5,255 nucleotides of DNA from Fimbriimonadales bacterium (GTDB taxonomy: Bacteria; Armatimonadota; Fimbriimonadia; Fimbriimonadales; ATM1): NCBI GenBank assembly GCA_025922995.1, contig JAICGT010000104.1, positions 1 through 5,255 on the forward strand. The letters run 5' to 3'. The position numbers and the translations under genes were made by a program. Position 1 is the first letter of the stretch; each line of letters begins with the position of its first letter. Shown piece after piece: positions 1-5,255 of this stretch. The notes below the pieces were generated by a model, which made no database searches, was not told where the DNA came from, and saw only the letters and a list, made by a program, of their open reading frames with translations.

Positions 1-21
1 AAGTACCCGCCCGCGTCCGAT

Positions 22-30
22 AGGTGAGGG
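22..30 (+). promoter_or_regulatory. Ribosome binding site of the LamG gene
   Basis: AGGTGAGGG is a purine-rich Shine-Dalgarno-like sequence ending six bases before the ATG at 37. It supports that ATG over the overlapping ATG at 24, which lies inside the site in another frame. Confidence 0.6.
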
Positions 31-36
31 ATATCG

Positions 37-714
37 ATGAGACTTTCAATCGCGATTTTGGCCTTTCTACTGACGTGCGCATGCCGAGCGGAACTCGTCG
101 CCCGCTGGAAAGGCAACGACTTTCGAGACTCGCTGGGGAAGTACCGCCTGCAGTTTCAAGACGGCACATCCACAAAAGGAAATGCCATCGACTTTCAGGG
201 GGATCTGAACGGAGGCGCATTCACTCCCGACGGCCCCGAGTTTGCATTAACTAACTCTCTGTCGGTTTCTTGCTGGGTCTATCCGCGTGCGTATTCCCAT
301 CCATTCGCAACGTCGCCACAAGCGCAGATCGTGTTTCGCGGCGACGACCGCAGCGGTCTGGATCCCTATCATCTAACACTTAGTAGAACCGGCTACTACG
401 CCTTTGGCGTCGCCGGTCCGGACGACGCCGGCGTTTTACATGCCCCCGCGAAACTCAATACTTGGGCGCATCTGCTCGGTACCCTGGACGATGCCACGGG
501 GAAACTGCGGCTCTACATCAATGGCAAATTGGCAGCGGAAACCACGACCGCCGTGCGTCCCTTGGGAGGACTAGACCCTAATTACCGGCCGGGAATCGCC
601 ATCGGAAACACTCAGTTCCCGCAGGGCGGCAGGCACAGGCAGCCGTTCGACGGCATGATTCGCGATGTGCGCATATACAACGAAGCGGTAAGCCCGAGAA
701 CCGCCATGCGCTGA
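37..714 (+). CDS. Secreted LamG (concanavalin A-like) domain protein
   Basis: A 225-residue exported protein that is almost entirely one LamG / concanavalin A-like jelly-roll domain (Laminin_G_3 type). Residues 1-18 form a signal peptide: an MR start, then a hydrophobic stretch (AILAFLL), then CACRA, with likely cleavage after A18. Family hallmarks are a central strand LSVSCWVYPR (about 74-83), the pair WAHLLGTLDD and LRLYINGKLAAE (about 143-167), and the closing strand FDGMIRDVRIYNEAVS (about 204-219). In this family such domains usually bind glycans or mediate adhesion; no catalytic residues can be assigned, so a binding role is inferred. The start is supported by AGGTGAGGG at 22-30, six bases before the ATG. 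Cys15 or Cys17 near the cleavage site could suggest a lipoprotein, but neither sits in a good lipobox. The domain is complete, so the gene is not truncated. It is unusually small, since LamG is more often part of a larger protein. Whether it is co-transcribed with a gene to the left cannot be seen. Confidence 0.85.
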   Translation: MRLSIAILAFLLTCACRAELVARWKGNDFRDSLGKYRLQFQDGTSTKGNAIDFQGDLNGGAFTPDGPEFALTNSLSVSCWVYPRAYSHPFATSPQAQIVFRGDDRSGLDPYHLTLSRTGYYAFGVAGPDDAGVLHAPAKLNTWAHLLGTLDDATGKLRLYINGKLAAETTTAVRPLGGLDPNYRPGIAIGNTQFPQGGRHRQPFDGMIRDVRIYNEAVSPRTAMR

Positions 715-723
715 AGGAAGGTC

Positions 724-745
724 GCTTCGGCTAGCGCCTCGAAGC
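724..745 (+). other. Small hairpin after the LamG gene
   Basis: GCTTCG (724-729) and CGAAGC (740-745) are perfect reverse complements around a 10-base loop, starting 9 bases after the LamG stop codon. There is no T-run after it, so it is not a canonical intrinsic terminator. It could protect the 3' end, slow transcription or be chance. Its loop contains one arm of the longer inverted repeat 732-740/810-818, so the two structures could not form together in one RNA. Confidence 0.3.
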
Positions 746-818
746 ATCTGTAAGCGCTTGAGGACCCGAAAACCTGCTCGTCCTAGCAGAAAGTCGTCAC
801 AATTCACCTGAGGCGCTA
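732..818. repeat. 9-bp inverted repeat in the intergenic region
   Basis: TAGCGCCTC (732-740) and GAGGCGCTA (810-818) are perfect reverse complements separated by 69 bases, with the LacI-like palindrome between them. If 715-882 is transcribed as a leader of the PEP-CTERM gene, the arms could pair and compete with the local hairpin at 724-745. A 9-bp match in a stretch this short could also arise by chance. Confidence 0.3.
749..762. promoter_or_regulatory. LacI/CcpA-family-like operator palindrome
   Basis: TGTAAGCGCTTGAG contains the perfect 8-bp palindrome AAGCGCTT with a central CG step, the typical core of operators bound by LacI-family sugar repressors. Compared with the cre consensus TGWAARCGYTWNCW, 12 of 14 positions fit; the two misses are at the right end. 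It lies about 120 bases before the PEP-CTERM start codon and 35 bases after the LamG stop codon, a sensible place for an operator. No repressor gene is visible and I see no second copy, so the role is inferred from sequence alone. Confidence 0.35.
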
Positions 819-861
819 CAAGTACTGATTACATCGCACCCTTGCGTGCCTCTCGGCCGCC

Positions 862-872
862 GGAGGTGGGGG
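862..872 (+). promoter_or_regulatory. Ribosome binding site of the PEP-CTERM gene, long spacing
   Basis: GGAGGTGGGGG is a strong anti-16S match, but GGAGG ends 16 bases before the ATG at 883. The G-run extends the purine tract to 10 bases before it. No closer site and no better in-frame start exist: the codons between are not starts, and the signal peptide begins exactly at MKK. The start at 883 is therefore kept despite the long spacing. Confidence 0.55.
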
Positions 873-882
873 AACAACATAT

Positions 883-1500
883 ATGAAAAAATATCTTCTT
901 ATTGCAGCCCTCGCGGCTGTCACGGCTCTGTCATCGGCACAAGTTTGGAACGAGAGCGGCGACGCTGGGGACCTGATCGGCTCGGCGCAACAGACCCAAG
1001 GGGTTGGCGCATTGACGACAATCAACGGTTCGCTCGATGACGACGTCGACATTTTCACGTTCAACATCGTAAACTCGGCCACTTTTTCGATCACGGTTAC
1101 GAACACGACCATCGATTCGATGCTCTACATGTTCAACGCCGGCGGAATGGGCGTCGTCGCAGATGACGACAGCGCAGGAAACTTCCTGTCGTTCATCGAT
1201 TTCACGAATGTGGCTCCCGTTACGGGAACGATGAATATCGCGATCGCCAACTTCTTTTCGGATCCATGGATTAACGCGGCAAACGGCTGGATGTGGGATG
1301 CGTTTAGTCCGGCAAATGCGGGACCGAACGCCAATGGCGCAAACAACCCATTGGATCACTGGGATGCGATCGGGGCAGGCGCGGACACCTATACGCTCGT
1401 GCTGACCGGCGCCGAGTTCGCCGCCGTTCCTGAGCCTGCCACTTTCGTGGCGATCGGCCTAGGACTGGCTGGTCTCGCTATCGCGCGACGCAGAAAGTAG
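883..1500 (+). CDS. PEP-CTERM surface protein with PPC/DVUA0089-like domain
   Basis: A 205-residue exported protein carrying a textbook PEP-CTERM sorting signal. Residues 1-19 are a Sec signal peptide (MKK, hydrophobic core, ALSSA before Q20). Residues about 24-120 resemble the beta-sandwich of DVUA0089-family / bacterial pre-peptidase C-terminal proteins: GDAGDL, then DDDVDIFTF at 52-60, SMLYMFNAGG at 79-88 and VADDDSA at 92-98. These Asp-rich turns may bind calcium. Residues about 125-165 are rich in Asn, Ala, Gly and Trp. The C-terminus has VPEPAT at 182-187, a single membrane segment (about 188-200) and the basic tail RRRK. In known systems exosortase (EpsH/XrtA type) recognises this tripartite end and processes the protein for surface or extracellular-matrix display; no exosortase gene is in this window. 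Function beyond surface display is unknown. The gene stands alone after a 168-base intergenic region and ends before a strong terminator. Confidence 0.9.
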   Translation: MKKYLLIAALAAVTALSSAQVWNESGDAGDLIGSAQQTQGVGALTTINGSLDDDVDIFTFNIVNSATFSITVTNTTIDSMLYMFNAGGMGVVADDDSAGNFLSFIDFTNVAPVTGTMNIAIANFFSDPWINAANGWMWDAFSPANAGPNANGANNPLDHWDAIGAGADTYTLVLTGAEFAAVPEPATFVAIGLGLAGLAIARRRK

Positions 1501-1519
1501 ACCAACCTATAAAATGAAG

Positions 1520-1558
1520 ATGCCCCGACGGTGATTCGCCGACGGGGCATTAATTTTT
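1520..1558. terminator. Strong hairpin terminator between convergent genes, probably bidirectional
   Basis: ATGCCCCG (1520-1527) pairs with CGGGGCAT (1543-1550). The stem continues past one A/A mismatch (1528/1542) with CGGTG (1529-1533) against CGCCG (1537-1541), including one G-U pair, and closes on a 3-base loop. On the + strand it is followed by TAATTTTT (five T at 1554-1558), a good intrinsic terminator for the PEP-CTERM gene. On the - strand the same stem is followed by CTTCATTTTATAG, a weaker T-tract that could end the permease/beta-helix operon. The stem starts at the last base of the beta-helix stop codon (1550-1552), so one element probably serves both transcripts. Confidence 0.85.
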
Positions 1559-3937
1559 CGGCGCCAAAGCGACCTTTAGAGTCGCGTAACCGTCGATCTC
1601 GAAGTGTTCCACGCGTATCGTGTGCTCTCCTTCCGTGAGCTTGATATCGACTTTGTCGAGCTTCGGCGCGTGCCACGTCCAGTCTTCTAACGCTTTTTTC
1701 CCATCCACAAAAACCCGCACGCCGTCGTCGCTCGTAACGTTGAACGTGTAATTCCCCGCCGGAACTTGGAATTTGCCTTCGGCGACGGTAGCGAAATGGT
1801 CCGCAGGCAGGTCTTTGCCGAGCGCGCCGCCCCAGGCGTAATCGAGCGCGTCGGTCTTTTCGGTCTTTATCGGCGTGCCGGTTTGCAGGAGTTTCATAAA
1901 TTCTTCCTGCATCGTACGGGGCTCTTGGGTGGCTTTATCGTAGGAGAACCATTTGACCTCCCATGCAATCGGCGCGAAGAATTTGCGATAGCTGAACCGA
2001 TACGCCCTTCCTTTCGGTATTTTTTCTCCGAAGGGAGTCGTTACTTCCCCCCCCTTGTATTCGAAGCTCAGGTAGAGGTCGGTAGCTTCACCCGGGTTGA
2101 GGGTCACTTCGACAAAGCCGGGGACTTCGCCCGTGCTTTTATTCAGTTTGCCTCCACGAAATGTTGTCGCGTTCCAAGTACCCTTTGGCCCCAGGATTTC
2201 AAAAAGCTGCGCGCCGGATTCTGTTTTGCCGCGTGGCCAGAGTTTCGGGGATTTGAAATCGTACGGCCCCCATTCGTCGACGAGAATGTAGCGCCATCCT
2301 CGGAGAGTGCCGGATTTGAGGAAGGGATCCTTCTCTCCCGGGAGTTTGGCTGGCCTAGCGGTTTGGGCGTGCAGCATCAAAGAGTTCTCGCGGAGTTCTC
2401 GTACCTTCGTGTACATGCCGGAGCTTCCCCAATTGCTCGGCCAGGGGAACCATTTAGGTGTCTCGAGGTTCAGCCGCTGTTTTCCGTCCCAAGTTAGGTC
2501 AAACTTGCGGACATAATCGTCGGCGCTCGCATCGAACGCAAAACTCGTAACCCTAGATTCTGGGACAAAGCCTTCGCTCACTGTCACCGTGTTCCCAGCT
2601 AGTAACGGCTCAGGATTGCCCAAACTCGCAATGTTGCCTTTGATGGACAGTCCGGTAACTTCGTGCAAGGGTTTGAATAATGGGCCCACGTGCGAAATGA
2701 AATTCTCCTCAAGACGTACATCTTGGCTGCGCGACAATCCGAACACGTTGCTGTACGTGTGCTCAAACAAGTTTTCCTTGATCAGCCAATCCCTACTCCT
2801 CGTATCCCTATTCTTCGGATAACCCCAGTTAGGATCTTGCGTCGCATTGCTCCAAATCACCAAATCTTCGTTGTTACGATAAAAACGATTGCCGACGACC
2901 TTGTTATCCTGACCGTGCTCCCAAGCGATCGCCTCCTCATTGTAAGCGAATACGTTGCCATAAACCTCGCTTTCATACGAATACCCGCCCCAAATCCCGT
3001 GCCAGCATTCCATCATCAGATTATTGATAAACTTGTTGCGGCTAAAGGTCGCCTCGATTCCATTCGTCGGGGCGTGGCTGAAATCGTTGCCGTAAAGCAA
3101 ATTGTCGTTGCAGCCGCCTTTCCCGGTATCCATCGTGGATTGGCCCGCCCACAAGAAAAACCCGTCTCCGCCGTGCGTTACCGAGTTATAAGCGAACGTG
3201 TTTCGATGCGATTGCTCATAAACTAGAATTCCCGCAGAATCCTGCCCGCGGTTGTAAACGCCGTAGCTAAAACCACGCACGCACCAATCGATGTTGTTGT
3301 GCATCACCACGTTGTCGCTGCTGCGATACATCCCCAATCCGATCGCGCTCAAGAACGAGAAGTTATTGTTCCATATCTTACCGTTGTCGCATTCGGTGAT
3401 CATGAGACCGCTTTGGCCGCCGACGATGGTGCAGTTCTTCACCTCGAATCTATCGCAATCACGCAAATAAATGCCTTCGCCGAATCGCAGCCATTCGTCT
3501 TTCTCGTTCTGATGAAAGCTCATCCAATCCGAAAGGTCTTCTCGCTCCAACGTCGACGCCAGCCGCTGCTTCCAGTTATACGAAAAGTCCGAATCCAAAA
3601 TGCGCAAATTCGGCACTGAGCGGGCAATCAAGCCATGTCGATAGCCACGCACTTTCAGGTTCTTAATCGTGACATTGCTGCCCTTTACAATCACTCCCGT
3701 CCCCGTCCGCTTGTTCGGCTCGGTGCGCTGAGGCGTCCCTTCGAGCGTCGCGCCATTGAAGTCCACGGTGATACCGTTGCCCTCGATGGTGATCGCCGCT
3801 GCCGTACCGTCGTCCGCTTTCGATGGGAGGGCATAGACCTGGCGGTCGATGGTCAGGGAACGCGTAATGCGCATTCCGGGAGACAGCGTTGCAAATTGCG
3901 GGGTCGCCATGGTTGTTGCAGCGATAAGTGCCAACAT
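1550..3937 (-). CDS. Secreted right-handed parallel beta-helix protein with C-terminal PA14 domain
   Basis: A 795-residue exported protein. Residues 1-11 are a very short hydrophobic leader (cut after TMA). Residues about 48-436 form a right-handed parallel beta-helix (NosD / Beta_helix type): recurrent turns with Asn ladders such as GNGITVDFNG (53-62), KGSNVTIKNLKVRG (85-98), GIYLRDCDRFEVKNCTI (155-171), NKFINNLMM (301-309), NKVVGNRFYRNNED (345-358) and WLIKENLFEH (384-393). Residues about 478-655 I cannot assign; they include DEWGPYDF at 554-561. Residues about 659-793 are a PA14 domain, a glycan-binding fold, with FATVAEGKFQVPAGNY (715-730), SDDGVRVFVDG (736-746) and GEHTIRVEHFE (770-780). 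Beta-helix folds of this kind are common in polysaccharide lyases, hydrolases and epimerases, but I see no catalytic set, so enzyme activity is inferred. It is the last gene of the sugar-permease operon, 22 bases after the MalG-type gene, which suggests work on the imported glycan outside the cytoplasm. ATG 3937 is the only standard in-frame start, but it has no Shine-Dalgarno and gives no charged n-region. Confidence 0.88.
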   Translation of the reverse strand: MLALIAATTMATPQFATLSPGMRITRSLTIDRQVYALPSKADDGTAAAITIEGNGITVDFNGATLEGTPQRTEPNKRTGTGVIVKGSNVTIKNLKVRGYRHGLIARSVPNLRILDSDFSYNWKQRLASTLEREDLSDWMSFHQNEKDEWLRFGEGIYLRDCDRFEVKNCTIVGGQSGLMITECDNGKIWNNNFSFLSAIGLGMYRSSDNVVMHNNIDWCVRGFSYGVYNRGQDSAGILVYEQSHRNTFAYNSVTHGGDGFFLWAGQSTMDTGKGGCNDNLLYGNDFSHAPTNGIEATFSRNKFINNLMMECWHGIWGGYSYESEVYGNVFAYNEEAIAWEHGQDNKVVGNRFYRNNEDLVIWSNATQDPNWGYPKNRDTRSRDWLIKENLFEHTYSNVFGLSRSQDVRLEENFISHVGPLFKPLHEVTGLSIKGNIASLGNPEPLLAGNTVTVSEGFVPESRVTSFAFDASADDYVRKFDLTWDGKQRLNLETPKWFPWPSNWGSSGMYTKVRELRENSLMLHAQTARPAKLPGEKDPFLKSGTLRGWRYILVDEWGPYDFKSPKLWPRGKTESGAQLFEILGPKGTWNATTFRGGKLNKSTGEVPGFVEVTLNPGEATDLYLSFEYKGGEVTTPFGEKIPKGRAYRFSYRKFFAPIAWEVKWFSYDKATQEPRTMQEEFMKLLQTGTPIKTEKTDALDYAWGGALGKDLPADHFATVAEGKFQVPAGNYTFNVTSDDGVRVFVDGKKALEDWTWHAPKLDKVDIKLTEGEHTIRVEHFEIDGYATLKVALAPKN

Positions 3938-3959
3938 GATACAAGTATGACGCGTGAGG

Positions 3960-4778
3960 CTACTTTACGCCACCCAGCAGGATGCCCTTCACAAAATACC
4001 GCTGCACGAACAGGAACGCAACGAGCAATGGCGTCATGACGATTACCGCCGCAGTCATCTGCAGCGGCCAGTTCGAACCGCCATACGAGTTCTTGAAGAT
4101 AGAGAGCCCGACTTCCAACGTGCGCATCTCGGTCGAATTCGTGTAAATCAGCGGCCCGAAGAAGTCCGTCCAAACGCCGAAGAACGTGAAGGCAGCGGCT
4201 GTTGCGAGCGCGGGCTTCGACAGCGGCAAAATAACACGCGAATAAACGGTGAAGTGCGTCGCGCCGTCCATCCGTGCCGCTTCGTCGAGCTCTGTCGGAA
4301 TCTGCATGAAAAATTGGCGTAACAAAAAAATCGAGAACGCCGAGCTGATTCCTGGCACGATCAACGCATAATAGGTGTCGAGCCACCCGAATGATCGAAG
4401 CAGCAAATAAACCGGAATCTGCGTCACCGGCCCGGCGAACATCATCGAGCCGAGAAAAGTGGCGAATAGCAAGGATCGCGCACGAAACCGGATTCGAGCG
4501 AATGCGTATGCCGCCATAGAAGTAATCAAAAGCTGCAGCACAACAACCGAAACCGTTACGAACACTGAGTTCAGAAAGAAACGGTCTACCGGGAGGTTCA
4601 GGTCAAAAAGCACCGTCTTATAATTCTGCCACTGAGGATCGGCAGGCACGATGTTCTCGAGGGTCGGTATGGGCTGCCGGCTTGGATGCAAAGAAACGAG
4701 AACCATCCAGACAAACGGCGCCATGAGGAACGCTGCAAGGCCGCCGAGAAGAAGATAAGAAATGACCTTGCGTATCAT
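3960..4778 (-). CDS. Carbohydrate ABC transporter permease, MalG/AraQ type
   Basis: A 272-residue inner-membrane subunit of a CUT1-family sugar importer, the usual length for the family. It starts with a short cytoplasmic MIRK and a first membrane helix (about 5-29). A periplasmic loop with PADPQWQNYK (45-54) follows, the common position of the 'F/W..Nw..' element in MalG-like proteins. Further helices lie at about 70-95, 102-127, 135-155, 187-210 and 240-260. The EAA loop that docks on the ATPase is clear: ELDEAARMDGATHFTVYSRV (163-182) followed by ILPLSKPAL. The C-terminus QRYFVKGILLGGVK is characteristic of this subfamily. Its ATG overlaps the stop of the preceding permease by 4 bp (ATGA), and AGAAGGT lies 8 bases before the start, so the two are translationally coupled. 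It would pair one to one with the upstream permease. Substrate cannot be told from the sequence. An oligosaccharide or glycan fragment is inferred from the adjacent beta-helix gene. The ATPase and binding protein are not in the window. Confidence 0.95.
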   Translation of the reverse strand: MIRKVISYLLLGGLAAFLMAPFVWMVLVSLHPSRQPIPTLENIVPADPQWQNYKTVLFDLNLPVDRFFLNSVFVTVSVVVLQLLITSMAAYAFARIRFRARSLLFATFLGSMMFAGPVTQIPVYLLLRSFGWLDTYYALIVPGISSAFSIFLLRQFFMQIPTELDEAARMDGATHFTVYSRVILPLSKPALATAAAFTFFGVWTDFFGPLIYTNSTEMRTLEVGLSIFKNSYGGSNWPLQMTAAVIVMTPLLVAFLFVQRYFVKGILLGGVK

Positions 4779-5255
4779 AGCGAGCTACCTTCTACGCGTC
4801 GCCTCATTAAACGAAACTGGATTAAAGAAATCGCTGCGACGACGGCGAGCAGAATAAACGACTTCGCCGACGCCAAGCCGATATTGAAATTAACCCACGC
4901 CTCTGTGTAGATGTGGTATCCGACGACGTCCGTGGTGTCTGCGGGCTGCCCCTTGGTCATCATGTACACAGGCGTGAAGACTTGCAGGGCCGATATTGTC
5001 GACGTCACTAGCACAAAAAGCGTCGTGGGCACGAGCATGGGAATCGTAATAGATACGAAGCTGCGCCATCGGCTCGCGCCGTCGAGCTCGGCTGCCTCGT
5101 ATAACGGTTGCGGAATGGAAAGCAGCCCAGCCAGAAACAGCACCATGCGTGGTCCGAGGCCGGTCCAGATCGACATAAATACGAGCGCCCACATCGCCCA
5201 TTCGCTGCGATTTAGAAAGTCGATGCTCTGCACGCCCATCGCGCCGAGAACCGTG
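4775..5255 (-). CDS. Carbohydrate ABC transporter permease, MalF/UgpA type (partial, N-terminus off the window)
   Basis: This is the C-terminal part (about 159 residues) of the first permease of a CUT1 sugar importer; the reading frame stays open to the right edge. The Met at 5239 is internal: in-frame codons before it read TVLGA, and family members have about 290-310 residues with earlier membrane helices. Counting from that Met, a helix at about 14-40 (ALVFMSIWTGLGPRMVLFLA) leads to the EAA loop PLYEAAELDGASRWRSFVSI (45-64) and then TIPML, the ATPase docking site. TPVYMMTKGQPADTTDVVGYHIYTEAW (89-115) is the typical periplasmic stretch of MalF/UgpA-like proteins. A last helix (about 125-142) and a basic end RLMRRRVE follow. 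The stop TGA overlaps the ATG of the MalG-type gene. Together they form the transmembrane channel, and the substrate-binding protein gene is probably further right, outside the window. Confidence 0.93.
   Translation of the reverse strand, partial: TVLGAMGVQSIDFLNRSEWAMWALVFMSIWTGLGPRMVLFLAGLLSIPQPLYEAAELDGASRWRSFVSITIPMLVPTTLFVLVTSTISALQVFTPVYMMTKGQPADTTDVVGYHIYTEAWVNFNIGLASAKSFILLAVVAAISLIQFRLMRRRVEGSSL
4785..4793 (-). promoter_or_regulatory. Ribosome binding site of the MalG-type permease gene
   Basis: On the - strand AGAAGGTAG lies inside the last codons of the upstream permease gene, with GAAGGT ending 8 bases before the ATG at 4778. With the ATGA overlap it indicates coupled translation of the two permeases. 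Confidence 0.6.

Noticed and set aside
758..832. Sigma-70-like promoter boxes before the PEP-CTERM gene (TTGAGG at 758, TTCACC at 803 with GATTAC at 827)
   Set aside because: The paired -10 boxes match poorly and the promoter consensus of this organism is unknown, so no promoter is called.
931..1359. - strand open frames opposite the PEP-CTERM gene
   Set aside because: The + strand frame has a signal peptide, a conserved body and a PEP-CTERM tail; the antisense frames show nothing and have Arg/Cys-rich translations.
1766..2497. A 243-codon open frame on the + strand
   Set aside because: It lies wholly antisense to the well-supported beta-helix/PA14 gene, has no recognisable domain and no ribosome binding site of note. 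It is a shadow of the coding strand's base bias.
1640..3937. Possible DNA-level tandem repeats or CRISPR-like structure in the beta-helix gene
   Set aside because: The repetition is at protein level only (beta-helix turns with Asn ladders); no repeated DNA unit with regular spacing is visible.
3663..3944. Alternative - strand frame starting at TTG 3944 near the beta-helix start
   Set aside because: It is shifted relative to the beta-helix frame, ends early and encodes no hydrophobic leader.
2690..4039. Several + strand open frames (2690-3226, 3299-3619, 3635-4039)
   Set aside because: All are antisense to the beta-helix gene or run across its junction with the permease gene, with low-complexity Ile/Val/Arg-rich translations and no domain signature.
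3853..4386. A 177-codon - strand frame overlapping the MalG-type permease
   Set aside because: Out of frame with the complete permease, which keeps its EAA loop and all its helices; the translation is Arg- and Cys-rich without any motif.

Overview
The window holds four protein-coding genes arranged as two convergent groups. On the + strand are a short secreted LamG-fold protein (37-714) and a PEP-CTERM surface protein (883-1500). On the - strand is the 3' part of a sugar-uptake operon: a partial MalF-type ABC permease cut by the right edge (4775-5255), a complete MalG-type permease (3960-4778), and a large secreted right-handed beta-helix protein ending in a PA14 domain (1550-3937). The two groups meet at one strong, probably bidirectional, hairpin terminator (about 1520-1558).

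Organism: base composition is moderately GC-rich and every gene looks bacterial. The mix of a PEP-CTERM protein with a DVUA0089/PPC-like body, a LamG protein, a beta-helix/PA14 protein and CUT1-type permeases suggests a diderm environmental polysaccharide user. I would guess Armatimonadota (Fimbriimonadia-like), with Planctomycetota or Verrucomicrobiota as alternatives. This is an impression from protein style; no rRNA or marker gene is present.

Layout: 1-36 is a leader with a good ribosome binding site. 37-714 is the LamG protein. 715-882 is a 168-base intergenic stretch with a small hairpin, a LacI-family-like palindrome, a 9-bp long-range inverted repeat and a purine-rich ribosome binding site. 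883-1500 is the PEP-CTERM protein, and 1501-1549 the terminator. From 1550 to the right edge the - strand is almost solidly coding: the permeases overlap by 4 bp (ATGA), and the beta-helix gene follows after 22 bp.

How the genes may work together: the two permeases would form the membrane channel of a carbohydrate importer whose binding protein and ATPase lie outside the window. The co-transcribed beta-helix/PA14 protein would act outside the cytoplasm, binding or cutting a glycan whose fragments the transporter takes up. The LamG and PEP-CTERM proteins are surface or envelope proteins with no proven link to the operon. I found no CRISPR array, tRNA, rRNA or insertion sequence, and no convincing sign of an undescribed system. 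The points most worth a second look are the anomalous start of the beta-helix gene, its unassigned middle region, and the regulatory-looking 715-882 stretch.
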